Shown here one piece after another: positions 45,378 to 54,063 of a stretch of DNA of 64,000 bases. The DNA is from Flavonifractor porci. Lineage in GTDB: Bacteria; Bacillota; Clostridia; Oscillospirales; Oscillospiraceae. The notes under the pieces are model-generated. The model was not told the DNA's origin, searched no databases, and saw only the letters and a list, made by a program, of their open reading frames with translations. Both the position numbers and the translations under genes were made by a program. The stretch is from NCBI RefSeq assembly GCF_037572415.1, contig NZ_JBBHLB010000016.1, positions 1 through 64,000 of the forward strand, in the 5' to 3' direction. Positions within the stretch are counted from its first letter, which is position 1, and each line of letters starts with the position of its first letter.

Positions 45378-45413
45378 AATCAAGCGCGTTACACTTGAAA
45401 AAATCAAGAGTGT
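45378..45413. promoter_or_regulatory. Putative integrase arm-type sites, right end
   Basis: AATCAAGCGCGT (45378-45389) and AATCAAGAGTGT (45402-45413), 24 bases apart. The second is the exact reverse complement of the left-end site ACACTCTTGATT. Confidence 0.6.
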
Positions 45414-45460
45414 ACCGCGAAAAAACCTAGTGTTTTCAATGGGTTGGGCGGGCGCAGCCA

Positions 45461-45525
45461 AAGTTTGGTATCGCGCTTGAATGGGGTTCAAGAGGCCGCT
45501 GGTTCGAATCCAGTCACTCGGACCA
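45461..45525. repeat. attR: 65-bp copy of the tRNA-Pro 3' part
   Basis: Identical to 38732-38796. The sequence to its left is not tRNA, so this copy cannot make a tRNA. It is followed by a terminator-like stem (45525-45561) with a loop that differs from the one at 46586-46616. Confidence 0.9.
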
Positions 45526-45666
45526 TCGGAGTATCCATCTGGGTACTCCGATTTTTTATTTTCCAAATTGTTCTGTGATAGTTGTACGGAAACGTGCAAC
45601 TTTTTGCTTATTTCCCCCTATTTGTAAAGAATGATTTTCTTATACTTTCAAAAGGGGGAATAACTG

Positions 45667-46212
45667 TTGTACTATAAGCAATGTTTCGGTACAATACAAA
45701 AGGGTGCCGGACTACCAAGTTGGGTCAAATGGACACATCATTCAGAAGGCAAAACTCACTGTGAAGAATGTCTGAAATTAGATGGTTGTTGGTTTCAAAA
45801 AGAAAAAGCCCCACCTTGTCCACATCATCCTTATTGTCACTGCACATTAGACCCGATTCCTTATGCTGTGGTTTTGATGAATGCAACATCATATAGCGAT
45901 TACAGCAAATTTGATCCCTATCTATTTGACCCAGAAAATACATATAGACATGGAAAAAATCGAGCATTTGAAAGTTGGGGCTATTCTGTTTCCGATTCCA
46001 TGTGGCTTAAGAATGAAATTGAGAAACAGGCACTTGAAAAATACCTATCCGGTAACTATACGTTAGGAAAGTTGGATAAACGAGGCCAGCGAATTAATAT
46101 CAGAGTTACGATTCCCAGAAAAGGCGAATCAGGTAGCGTGTCATTTATTACTGGATGGATGATTATGCCGAACGGAAAACTCAAATTGAATACGCCGTAT
46201 GGGGGAAAATAA
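45667..46212 (+). CDS. Probable toxin: minor-capsid-like N-terminus and DUF6883-like C-terminus
   Basis: 181 residues from TTG 45667 (AAAGGGGG eight bases upstream). The N-terminal part has a Cys/His pattern (HCEECLKLDG ... PPCPHHPYCHC) like the tail of phage minor capsid/ADP-ribosyltransferase proteins. The C-terminal ~75 residues (WLKNEIEKQALEKYLSG to PNGKLKLNTPYGGK) resemble DUF6883, seen at the ends of polymorphic toxins. The next gene starts at once and looks like an immunity protein. Much lower GC than the host. The activity is not known. Confidence 0.5.
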   Translation: MYYKQCFGTIQKGAGLPSWVKWTHHSEGKTHCEECLKLDGCWFQKEKAPPCPHHPYCHCTLDPIPYAVVLMNATSYSDYSKFDPYLFDPENTYRHGKNRAFESWGYSVSDSMWLKNEIEKQALEKYLSGNYTLGKLDKRGQRINIRVTIPRKGESGSVSFITGWMIMPNGKLKLNTPYGGK

Positions 46213-46213
46213 A

Positions 46214-46507
46214 ATGAAGATGATGGACTGTGTAGAAGTGATTGTAGAAAAAGATAGCTATGCAAAAGAAGGCGTTCACAAGGGAATGCAAGGGGTCGTC
46301 TGGGAAGAGGAGCCAAAAGACGGTTGCTGGGTCGTTCTCTTTCCTCAATGTGGAGATAAGGAAGATATTGCAGATCTCTACATGAAAGAAGAGGATCTGA
46401 AATTAATCCCTGTTATGTCCCCAGATGTGAATGAGCAAATCAAGGCGCAGTTTGATGCACTAGAAAAAGAGAAAAAGGCAGAGGGTATTTCCAATTATAT
46501 GATTTGA
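46214..46507 (+). CDS. Probable immunity protein (DUF4926-like)
   Basis: 97 residues. DCVEVIVEKDSYAKEGVHKGMQGVV and the GCWVVLF strand resemble DUF4926-type small beta proteins often paired with toxins; a helical tail follows. ATG 46214 is eight bases after GGGGG at the end of the toxin gene; an in-frame ATG at 46199 lies inside that gene. Confidence 0.5.
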   Translation: MKMMDCVEVIVEKDSYAKEGVHKGMQGVVWEEEPKDGCWVVLFPQCGDKEDIADLYMKEEDLKLIPVMSPDVNEQIKAQFDALEKEKKAEGISNYMI

Positions 46508-46576
46508 TTGGATAAAGCTCTTGCTTGCTGCTTGCAAACCATTGATATGACTGGATTTTTCCAAGTCATATAATTA

Positions 46577-46616
46577 CACTCGGACCATCGGAGTATTCTT
46601 CGGGATACTCCGATTT
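46577..46616 (+). terminator. Probable original tRNA-Pro terminator with tRNA tail
   Basis: After the 20-bp tail copy, ATCGGAGTAT / ATACTCCGAT forms a 10-bp perfect stem followed by TTTTTT. Confidence 0.65.
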
Positions 46617-46694
46617 TTTGTAGTCCACCTCTGGTTATGTTGGGAACCTGTTGAGCACCGACACAGCTGATACCATTTTTATATTGATTTTTTA

Positions 46695-46723
46695 TTGACG
46701 AAACAGATTTCTCATGTTAAAAT
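46695..46723 (+). promoter_or_regulatory. Promoter of the DUF4097 lipoprotein gene
   Basis: TTGACG, 17 bases, TAAAAT. Confidence 0.65.
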
Positions 46724-46764
46724 GCCACGTCTTTTTGGTCAACAAAATATGGGAGAGGGTCACA

Positions 46765-47697
46765 ATGAAAAGAAGAAGTTTTTTTGCTGTATTCACTGTG
46801 CTTTTATCAGTAAGTATCCTGGCTGCGTGTGAACCTGTAAATGAGGGTTCTGCAACACAGTCGAATCCCCCATATTCAAGTTTGCCAGCCAGACAGGAGA
46901 CGACCGCAAGCTCCAACACATATGCTGTGCTTTCCAATGTATCCCTAAACACTATAACAAACTTATCTGTTTTGGCGGATGTAGGAAGTATACAGGTTAG
47001 ACGTGGCAATGAATATTCCATTACCGGAGAAAATCTTGTTCAGGATTGGATTTCTATTGAAACGCAGAGTGGAGAATTGACCATACGCTATCAACCGCCT
47101 ACGCCGGATGATGCAAAAAAAGTTGACACATCAACTCATTTATTTACCATAACGCTTCCGTCTGAACATTCATTGGAGGAAGCCAACTTCAACACGGGGA
47201 CCGGGGCTCTGACAATTGAAGACTTTTCAACGGAAAAGCTGATTGTCTCTCAAGGTACCGGGAATATGACACTTCGTAACATTTCCGTCCGGTGTTTTGT
47301 TGCAGAATGTGGTACAGGAAGCTTCACTGGTGACAATGTGGTATCGAAACGGGACAGCGAACTGTGCGTGGGGATGGGAGAGTTTGTACTTTCAGGGGAT
47401 CTGTCCGGATTGATCGTGCTGGAAGGCGGGACGGGCGCTGCTACATTAAATTTGGTTCAGCCAAGGGAGAACTATATTGTGCAAGGTGAGTCCTTTGTGA
47501 GAAAAATTCTGCTGGACGGTGAGCCTCTGGAAAATTACGGTGATGAATGGGAATTTGACGAGAGTGCAGCTTGGGAAAAGGAATCCTCTGAAAGCCACTC
47601 CAAGCCTGCGCAGCAATCCAATGTCAGCGGCCGGAATACCATACAAATCGACGGCGGAGTTGGAAGCGTATCTATCCATTTTGCAGTGACTTATTGA
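46765..47697 (+). CDS. DUF4097-type putative lipoprotein
   Basis: 310 residues. Signal peptide with lipobox (LLSVSILAAC, Cys about 21), a Ser/Thr-rich linker, then a beta-helix-like domain (ITNLSVLADVGSIQVRRGN, FNTGTGALTIEDF, GTGNMTLRNISV) as in DUF4097 proteins. It is probably anchored outside the membrane; function unknown. ATG 46765 is chosen over an upstream ATG at 46714 because of the signal peptide. AT-richer than the flanking host genes. Confidence 0.7.
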   Translation: MKRRSFFAVFTVLLSVSILAACEPVNEGSATQSNPPYSSLPARQETTASSNTYAVLSNVSLNTITNLSVLADVGSIQVRRGNEYSITGENLVQDWISIETQSGELTIRYQPPTPDDAKKVDTSTHLFTITLPSEHSLEEANFNTGTGALTIEDFSTEKLIVSQGTGNMTLRNISVRCFVAECGTGSFTGDNVVSKRDSELCVGMGEFVLSGDLSGLIVLEGGTGAATLNLVQPRENYIVQGESFVRKILLDGEPLENYGDEWEFDESAAWEKESSESHSKPAQQSNVSGRNTIQIDGGVGSVSIHFAVTY

Positions 47698-47709
47698 AGG
47701 AGAAGAGAA

Positions 47710-48417
47710 ATGCTGATTCCAAAAGGTATTTTGATCGATTGTTTTTGTGTTCTGTTAGGGACCAATATCGGCAGCATGATCAAAAATCATGTTCCAGATC
47801 GTATTAAGCAGCCTATGAATGTGATTTTTGGAATTGCAGCCATCGCGATTGGTATGGTATCTCTGATAAAACTCCAGACTTTGCCGGCTGTGCTTTTGGC
47901 CCTCATTTTGGGGGCGCTGATAGGTGAAATGATAAGTCTGGATGGTAGAGTAAAGCACCTGTTTCAGACCGTTCTGGATAAGTTGCGTTTCAAGATAACC
48001 GGAGACAGAGAGGAATATATGAGGTTTTACCTCATTGTCGCAGTGACCTTTTGCGCCAGTGGGACCAATATTTTCGGCGCAATCAATGAAGGTATTTCCG
48101 GTGATTTCACAATCTTGCTTTCCAAAGCGGTGATGGATATTTTTGCCGCCACTATTTTTGCCGCCACCCTCGGCAGAGCTATGAACCTGATTGTTTTACC
48201 ACAGTTTCTTATTTTGTGTACCTGTTTTTATTGCGCGCAGTTCATTATCCCCTATACAACGCAGGCAATGCTCAATGACTTTATAGCGGTGGGAGGTTTG
48301 CTTACCTTTGTTCTTGGCCTGAGCATTGCACAAATCAAGCATATCAGTGCAGTAAATCTTTTGCCTGCGCTGTTTTTGATTTGGCCGTGCTCATGGCTTT
48401 TTGGCTTGCTAGCCTAA
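47710..48417 (+). CDS. DUF554 (YdfK-like) membrane protein
   Basis: 235 residues with about seven hydrophobic helices and the DUF554 pattern PKGILIDCFCVLLGTNIG and a central SLDGRVKHLF. Possible small-molecule or lipid transporter, but no function is proven. ATG at 47710 has GGAGAAGAG upstream. Same low-GC block as the DUF4097 gene, 12 bases away. Confidence 0.8.
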   Translation: MLIPKGILIDCFCVLLGTNIGSMIKNHVPDRIKQPMNVIFGIAAIAIGMVSLIKLQTLPAVLLALILGALIGEMISLDGRVKHLFQTVLDKLRFKITGDREEYMRFYLIVAVTFCASGTNIFGAINEGISGDFTILLSKAVMDIFAATIFAATLGRAMNLIVLPQFLILCTCFYCAQFIIPYTTQAMLNDFIAVGGLLTFVLGLSIAQIKHISAVNLLPALFLIWPCSWLFGLLA

Positions 48418-48811
48418 ACAAAGATGTCCGGTGCATACAAAGTGGTACATACTTTGCGGGAAAAAGATACCTGGAGGTTGGGCAGGGACACCAACTCATT
48501 GACAGAGTCGGGTGTTAAAATAGAAGGGTAAATTTCCCAACGTATCGCTTTTTTCTGGATCTGTTTATAAAATTGGGCGTAAACAGATGGGTGGCCGCCG
48601 AAGATGCGTGCCATATGGAATGCGCTTTGAGCAGAGATGGTTTTGATGAGTTAAGACATTTTGTATCCTGCAAAGAACTGCAAAGTCCAGCCTTGCCAGC
48701 GGGCCTCAGAGCGAATGTAGTATGTCTGTTGTCCACGGTATGATCTCAAGTTCCCTATAGATCGACAAGGGTAACAACATGAGATAAAGCCGCTCTTCAT
48801 GAGAAGTGTAC
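48418..48811. other. Non-coding gap, possible gene remnant
   Basis: On the plus strand 48529-48748 reads NFPTYRFFLDLFIKLGVNRW and onward without a good start or ribosome site. It may be the end of a decayed gene at the edge of the accessory region. No terminator, repeat or IS end is clear. Confidence 0.3.
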
Positions 48812-50701
48812 TCAGATCAGGGCGGGGAGCAGATTCAGTTTGCACAGCAGGGTGCAGGTCAGGGCGGCGGCTTCCTCGCGGGTGGTGGCTCCGGCGGGAT
48901 CGATCTCACCGGGGGCGGCCCAAAGCAGGCCGTCCTCATCCTGTGCCAGCAGCCATACCGATTCCCAGGACCAGGAGGAATAGTTCTGATAATCAGCAGA
49001 TGCCGCTGTTGGCCTGTCCTGCCAGTTCTGGATCAGATCCAGATCCAGCCTCCTGCCTAGGCGGGACAGGATGGTGATGAACTGCTCGTGGCTCACCGGA
49101 TCGTTGGGGGCGAAGCGGCCTCCCCCTATACCGTTTACCAGCCCCATGGCGGCCAGAGCATTGACAGCGGGGCCGTACCAATCGTCCATGGACACGTCGG
49201 TAAAGGCGCTTTCCCCTTTCGGTACCTTGCAGTTCAGGGCCTGTGCCAGCAGGGTGCAGAGCTGTCCGCGGGTCAGAGATTCCGTGGGACGATAGGTGCC
49301 GTCTCCCGCGCCCAGTACCACGCCGTAGGTGGCCAGCAGGCCGATCTCGTCGGCGTAGGGGGACTGGGCGGTATCGGAGAACCCCCGGTGGTCATAGTCG
49401 CTGAGGCCGCAGGCGGCTGCCAGATGAGTGGCGCTGGTGGCCTCCCAGCCGTCGCCGGTACCTGTCCGCAGCAGGATTCCGTCGGGCAGAGCCTCCAGCA
49501 GCGCGGTAAAGGCAGCGCGGTAGGGGGCGGAGCAGGCCTGCTCCAGATCGATGTACCAGGCGCCGTTCAGATCAATGCGTGCTGTACCGGAGGTGTCCCC
49601 CTGAGGCTCTGGACTGGAGAGAAGCACGGCAGCTTCGTCTGCCAGAGACGGGTCCAGCAGCAGGTGCGGCATCACGCCGATGGTGTCGTTGCTGGTACCT
49701 GCGGGGCCGAAAAAGCGATAGGCGGTCATTTTCAGAGCGTCGCCCTCGGAGAAAAAGGCAGGAAAGAGGGTGCTGTCCAACAGGATCTGAGCGACTCCTT
49801 TTCCGTAGGTGCGATCCCCCACCAGAAGGCCGGAACCGGTATCACGGATGGCGGAGGCAAACAGCTCGGAGGCGCTGGCCGAATAGAAGTTGGTCAGGAC
49901 GATGAGCGGTTCATCGGTGATCTGGGCGCTCTGACTGCCCTGAGCACTGATGGAGCCGTCTCCTGCCAACATATAGACCAGTTGATCATTGGGGCCGGCA
50001 AAATAGCTGATGGTGTTGAGGGCGGCGGTCACTTCTCCGCCTCCATTGTTGCGCAGATCCATGATCCAGTGGTCGGCCTGCCTGCCATAGGTCTCCAAAC
50101 CCTCCTGCACATGACCGGCGGTTTCAGGACCAAAGGCATCACAGGCCACATAGCCAATGTGGTCCTCCCACAGCTGGGTATAGGCGGTGGGAACCACAAA
50201 GGCGCAGCGGGTCAGAGTGACGGTGTGGGCCTGGCCGTCCCGCAGGTAGGTCAGCTGGAAGGAGGTCCCCACCTCGCCGCCCAGCAGAGCGGAGGCCTGG
50301 TCCAGACCGATTCCTGCCAAAGACTGGCCGTCTATAGCGGTGATCACGTCTCCCGCCAGCAGACCGCCCGCCTCTGCGGCGGAGCCGGGGATCACACGGA
50401 CCACCAGCAGACCGGTGTCAGCCAGCTGGATGGAGACGCCGGCGCCCACCAGCTCAGAGTCGGAGAGAGAGGCTTGAAAGGCGGCATAGTCTTCGGCGGT
50501 CAAATATTCGGTGTAGGGATCTCCGAGGGCCCGGATGAGTCCGGGCATATCCGTTTGTTCAAATACCTGGTCGGGAAGAGGGTCCAGGTAGTACCAGTTC
50601 AGCAGCGTCAGAGCCTGAGAGGGATTGAGGGCCTGAGCGGCGGTTGTCAGCAAAAGGGTTGCGGCCAGTCCGACGGCCGGCAGGCGAAAACGAAGTTTCA
50701 T
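48812..50701 (-). CDS. S41-family C-terminal processing protease with SLH domains
   Basis: 629 residues. Signal peptide (AVGLAATLLLTTAAQA), a PDZ domain (ADTGLLVVRVIPGSAAEAGGLLAGD), then the S41 protease with catalytic Ser in FYSASASELFA and Lys in DRTYGKGVAQ. The last ~190 residues are S-layer homology repeats (AYADEIGLLATYGVVLG, WYGPAVNALAAMGLVNGIGGG) that tether it to the cell wall. Most CtpA-like proteases lack SLH repeats. ATG at 50701. A terminator lies just upstream, so it has its own promoter. Confidence 0.9.
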   Translation of the reverse strand: MKLRFRLPAVGLAATLLLTTAAQALNPSQALTLLNWYYLDPLPDQVFEQTDMPGLIRALGDPYTEYLTAEDYAAFQASLSDSELVGAGVSIQLADTGLLVVRVIPGSAAEAGGLLAGDVITAIDGQSLAGIGLDQASALLGGEVGTSFQLTYLRDGQAHTVTLTRCAFVVPTAYTQLWEDHIGYVACDAFGPETAGHVQEGLETYGRQADHWIMDLRNNGGGEVTAALNTISYFAGPNDQLVYMLAGDGSISAQGSQSAQITDEPLIVLTNFYSASASELFASAIRDTGSGLLVGDRTYGKGVAQILLDSTLFPAFFSEGDALKMTAYRFFGPAGTSNDTIGVMPHLLLDPSLADEAAVLLSSPEPQGDTSGTARIDLNGAWYIDLEQACSAPYRAAFTALLEALPDGILLRTGTGDGWEATSATHLAAACGLSDYDHRGFSDTAQSPYADEIGLLATYGVVLGAGDGTYRPTESLTRGQLCTLLAQALNCKVPKGESAFTDVSMDDWYGPAVNALAAMGLVNGIGGGRFAPNDPVSHEQFITILSRLGRRLDLDLIQNWQDRPTAASADYQNYSSWSWESVWLLAQDEDGLLWAAPGEIDPAGATTREEAAALTCTLLCKLNLLPALI

Positions 50702-50741
50702 AGTACGCCTCCCATAATATTATGTAACCCTATTTTAGTGC

Positions 50742-50776
50742 AAAGTGGGGACGGGTGCAAGGCCCGTCCCCACTTT
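50742..50776 (-). terminator. Intrinsic terminator of the ABC exporter operon
   Basis: AAAGTGGGGACGGG / CCCGTCCCCACTTT 14-bp perfect stem with a seven-base loop. Confidence 0.8.
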
Positions 50777-50787
50777 GTAGCAATTTG

Positions 50788-52377
50788 TCATTTTTCCTCC
50801 AGATTGCGGAACAATACCGGTCCCTGACGCATGAGCGCCAGAAAGGAGAGGACCGCCGCTGCGGCCAGGATAACGGCGTATACCAGCAGCAGACCAATGC
50901 TGCCCAGCGGTTCCAGGAAAAAGAACCACAGCAGGAAAAACAGCAGAACCAGAACCATGGGCAGGAAAGTGGACAGCATGGCGGCGGCCGACTGCTTGAC
51001 CACCACGGCATCGTTGACGGCGTCCAGCTTGGGGAAGTGGAGGTTGATCCACAGCCCGAAGGGGGCGCACATCAGGGCGAAGAGTAATCCGTCAACCAGC
51101 AGGAGTAGCCACTCCGCCGGGGTCAGTACAAAGGCCAGACAGAGCATGAACCACCCCACTGCCAGGCAGGGCAGGATGACCAGCAGCTGGAAAGCTGCCT
51201 TCATGCCCAGAATGGTGGTCACCGGCACGGGGGCGCACTGAAGCAGCCAGAGCTGCTTGCCCTCCAGGCTGATGGAGGAGCCGGTGATGGCAACGGTGGA
51301 CAGACAGAACGCGATGCCTGCCAGCAGCAGGGGGGCCAGAGCCAGACCGTCAGCCATCTCCAAAAATTGTGCGATGGATTCCCGGTAGATCAGAGCGGCT
51401 ACCCCGGCGCCAGGCAGCAGGAGCAGACCGATGCCGGTGTTGAATACGTAACTGGGAGTGCCGAACCACCGGCGGGCCTCTTTCCGCAGCAGGGCGCCCC
51501 GCTGGCTGGAGGAGGACAGCTTGCCCAGCTTATAATCCGAGCGGGTCCGGTGGGTGGACAGCCGGGTGATGATGGCCTTATACTGCCAGGCCAACAGCCA
51601 CACTACTGCCAGGAAGGGGATCAGGCACAGGGCCCACAGCGCCGCCAGCTGGAGCGGATTTCCGCCGCTCACCCCCTCTGCCAGCAGCAGGAAGGGGCGG
51701 CCCCAGCCCTGGAAGAAGGACTGGATGGCGGGAGCGGCATTTTCCATGTTGTTGGCAGCGGCGCTCAGCCAGAAGGAACCCACCAGAATCAGGGCCAGCA
51801 GGAGCAGCTGGAGCAGGGTGGAGGCCAGGGCCTTCCGGGAAAACCGGCCGGACAGCCAGGCCAGCACAAAGCCTATAATGAGGGTGAGCAGGGTGGGCAG
51901 CAGGTTGAGAAAGAGGGCGGAAACCAGCAGCAGCGGGAGCACTACCCAGCCACCCGGCCCGCCGTACCACAGATAGATCACCCCGGCGGGGAGGAGCACA
52001 AAGAGTGTGGACACCAGGTTCTCCAGATAGAGTGCCAGGGTACGGGAGAGCATGAGGATAAAGGGAGAGATGGGCAGGGAGAGCATCAGATCATTGTCCT
52101 TGGCTCCATATACCACGCCCTGGGCTGCGAAGAGGGAGAAAAAGAAACCCAGTAGGACCGCCACCAGGGACATGAGCACCAGCAGCAGGGGCAGGGCACC
52201 CACCGCCGCCAGCTGTCCGGCCAGCAGGGAACTGTACACCCCGGAGATATAGAGCGACAACCCGGCCAGAAGGGCCAGGGCGCCTATGCCAGAGAAGGAG
52301 CGCTTCTTTCGGCCCACCCGCATGGCGGAGAGCAGGGCCCGGAAATTCAGCTTCAGCAGGGCGAGAAATTTAGCCAT
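50788..52377 (-). CDS. ABC exporter permease (large ABC-2 type)
   Basis: 529 residues with about 12 hydrophobic segments in two halves, the layout of large export permeases that begin with a short cytoplasmic helix (LALLKLNFRALLSAM). It overlaps the ATPase gene by eight bases. Substrate unknown. Confidence 0.8.
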   Translation of the reverse strand: MAKFLALLKLNFRALLSAMRVGRKKRSFSGIGALALLAGLSLYISGVYSSLLAGQLAAVGALPLLLVLMSLVAVLLGFFFSLFAAQGVVYGAKDNDLMLSLPISPFILMLSRTLALYLENLVSTLFVLLPAGVIYLWYGGPGGWVVLPLLLVSALFLNLLPTLLTLIIGFVLAWLSGRFSRKALASTLLQLLLLALILVGSFWLSAAANNMENAAPAIQSFFQGWGRPFLLLAEGVSGGNPLQLAALWALCLIPFLAVVWLLAWQYKAIITRLSTHRTRSDYKLGKLSSSSQRGALLRKEARRWFGTPSYVFNTGIGLLLLPGAGVAALIYRESIAQFLEMADGLALAPLLLAGIAFCLSTVAITGSSISLEGKQLWLLQCAPVPVTTILGMKAAFQLLVILPCLAVGWFMLCLAFVLTPAEWLLLLVDGLLFALMCAPFGLWINLHFPKLDAVNDAVVVKQSAAAMLSTFLPMVLVLLFFLLWFFFLEPLGSIGLLLVYAVILAAAAVLSFLALMRQGPVLFRNLEEK

Positions 52378-53089
52378 GCCCGTCTCCCTCCAGTTCCAGG
52401 AACACGTCCTCCAGGGTGGAGTCTCCCACCAGTTCAGCAGTATTGCCCATACGGATCAGCTTGCCCTGTTTGATGATAGCCACCCGATGGCACAGCTTTT
52501 CAGCCACCTCCAGCACGTGGGTGGAGAAGAATACCGCGCTGCCGGCGGCGCACAGCTCCGCCCAGAACAGTTTGAGCAGGTGGGCCGCCGACGGGTCCAG
52601 GCCCACGAAGGGCTCGTCCAAAATGAGCAGCTTGGGCTGGCGGATGAGGGCGGAGATGAGGGCCAGCTTCTGCTTCATGCCGTGGGAGTAGCTGCCGATG
52701 GGGCTGCCCAGATTGCCGGTGAGCTGAAAAGCATCGCCGTACCTGGCGATGAGATTCTGACGGGTATCCCCGGAGATCTCGTATAGATCGGCGATGAAAT
52801 TGAGAAACTGGATGCCGGTGAGAAATTCATAGAGGTCGGGGTTGTCGGGCAGGAAGGCGGTGACCTTCTTGGCGGCCAGGGCGTCGGTGCGGACGTTGTG
52901 CCCGTCAATGGTGATGGTGCCCTCTGTAAAGTCCATGACGCCGGCCACCGCCCGAAGGGTGGTAGTCTTACCCGCGCCGTTGTGGCCGATGAACCCGAAG
53001 ATCTCACCGGGAGAAACATGGAGGCTCAGGTCGTCCACCGCCCGCTTGCCACCGGGATAGGTCTTGGAAAAGCGTTCGATGTGCAGCAT
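52370..53089 (-). CDS. ABC transporter ATP-binding protein
   Basis: 239 residues. Walker A GHNGAGKTT, signature YSHGMKQKLAL, Walker B LLILDEPFVGLD and STHVLEVAE. It belongs to the multidrug/Na export type. It starts three bases after the ybjQ-like gene and overlaps the permease gene. Confidence 0.92.
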   Translation of the reverse strand: MLHIERFSKTYPGGKRAVDDLSLHVSPGEIFGFIGHNGAGKTTTLRAVAGVMDFTEGTITIDGHNVRTDALAAKKVTAFLPDNPDLYEFLTGIQFLNFIADLYEISGDTRQNLIARYGDAFQLTGNLGSPIGSYSHGMKQKLALISALIRQPKLLILDEPFVGLDPSAAHLLKLFWAELCAAGSAVFFSTHVLEVAEKLCHRVAIIKQGKLIRMGNTAELVGDSTLEDVFLELEGDGHG

Positions 53090-53092
53090 GGC

Positions 53093-53410
53093 TTATCCCT
53101 CCAGAATTTTGACGGCGGTGCCGTAGGCGGTGATCTCCGCCGCCCCCTGCATGATAGAGGCGGAAGTATAGCGTACGCCCACCACAGCGTCGGCCCCCAT
53201 GGCCTCGGCGTCATCCACCATGCGCTTGGTGGCGATCTGGCGGGCCTCGGTGAGCATTTTGGTGTAGCTCTCGATCTCTCCGCCAACCAAGGTCTTCATA
53301 CCAGCCATAAAGTCCTTGCCGAAATGCTTGGACTGGACCACGCTGCCCTTGACGATACCAAGGGCCTGGATCTCTTTGCCGGGGATGTACTCAATATTTA
53401 GAAGCAGCAT
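53093..53410 (-). CDS. YbjQ/UPF0145 family protein
   Basis: 105 residues, the exact family size. LGIVKGSVVQSKHFGKD and ADAVVGVRYTSASIMQGAAEI are characteristic. The fold is a pentamer-forming heavy-metal-binding-like domain; function unknown. It overlaps the MerR gene by 20 bases. Confidence 0.9.
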   Translation of the reverse strand: MLLLNIEYIPGKEIQALGIVKGSVVQSKHFGKDFMAGMKTLVGGEIESYTKMLTEARQIATKRMVDDAEAMGADAVVGVRYTSASIMQGAAEITAYGTAVKILEG

Positions 53411-54041
53411 TTTCTTCTCCTCCTTGAATTTGTTTGATGCGCTGGATCAGAGCCAGCAGAACCCCGATGATGAACACAGCCGGGATGAGGGTGAGCGCCA
53501 CCACCACCGGCAGCGGGGGCGCTTCGGTGGGGAAGGCCACGGCGGCCCACACCAGCAGAGCCATGACGCCGCCCATCAGAACCACGAACAGCAGGGCGCA
53601 TACCACCGGGGGGATGTAGTGGGTGACGGTATCTTTTTTATGGATGTTCACAAAGCGAGTCCCCTCTCCTTCCATACGCTCCATTTCCGACAGCCACCGG
53701 TCCGCGTCCAGATCGGCCAGCTGCTGGCCGGCGTCGGCCAATGTCTGGCACAGGGTCCGGATGGTGGCCAGGTTGGCCTGCTCCCGCTCCAGCTGGATGA
53801 TGTGCCGCAGCAGACCATCGTCCAGGGTCAGGATGCCCTGCTGCATTTTTCGGATCTCCTCCATGGGTACGTCCAGTTTGCGCAGCAGCTTGATCTTGCG
53901 CAGGGCCTCCACATCGGCTTCGGTGTAGTCCCGGTAGCCGTTGTCCGCATTTCGTCCGGGGTTCAGCAGCCCCTCTTTTTCATAAAAGCGGATGTTGCGC
54001 TTGGTGACGCCCACCAGCTGCTCCACCTCGTTTATTTTCAC
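53391..54041 (-). CDS. MerR-family regulator with C-terminal membrane anchor
   Basis: 216 residues from GTG 54041. The N-terminal MerR helix-turn-helix (INEVEQLVGVTKRNIRFYEKEGLL) and a dimer helix are followed by two transmembrane helices near the end (VCALLFVVLMGGVMALLVW, ALTLIPAVFIIGVLLALI). The frame is open upstream to 54212, but that is promoter DNA. It controls the operon from the membrane, perhaps sensing envelope stress. It overlaps the YbjQ gene. Confidence 0.85.
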   Translation of the reverse strand: MKINEVEQLVGVTKRNIRFYEKEGLLNPGRNADNGYRDYTEADVEALRKIKLLRKLDVPMEEIRKMQQGILTLDDGLLRHIIQLEREQANLATIRTLCQTLADAGQQLADLDADRWLSEMERMEGEGTRFVNIHKKDTVTHYIPPVVCALLFVVLMGGVMALLVWAAVAFPTEAPPLPVVVALTLIPAVFIIGVLLALIQRIKQIQGGEENAASKY

Positions 54042-54063
54042 ACCCCTCACCTCCAACGTTAAC

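Larger units (their letters stand above)
38797..45525. mobile_element. 6.7-kb integrative element in tRNA-Pro (satellite/IME-like)
   Basis: Bounded by 65-bp copies of the tRNA-Pro 3' half. It holds a tyrosine integrase next to attL, a convergent block of replication-type genes (CHC2/TOPRIM primase-like protein and two unknown proteins), an AT-rich 675-base non-coding core, three small genes reading the other way, and a serine recombinase near attR. No capsid, portal, conjugation or relaxase gene is visible, so it resembles a phage satellite or a mobilisable island. Short paired repeats near each end look like integrase arm sites. Confidence 0.85.
45515..46596. mobile_element. 1.1-kb toxin/immunity cassette flanked by 20-bp tRNA tail copies
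   Basis: CACTCGGACCATCGGAGTAT occurs at 45515-45534 and 46577-46596; it spans the tRNA 3' end and the first bases of its terminator. Between the copies lie only two AT-rich genes and no recombinase. This suggests an older insertion at the same tRNA, moved in trans or decayed. Confidence 0.6.

Noticed and set aside
44679..45599. 306-codon minus-strand frame opposite the serine recombinase
   Set aside because: Antisense shadow; the plus-strand recombinase has a complete catalytic domain.
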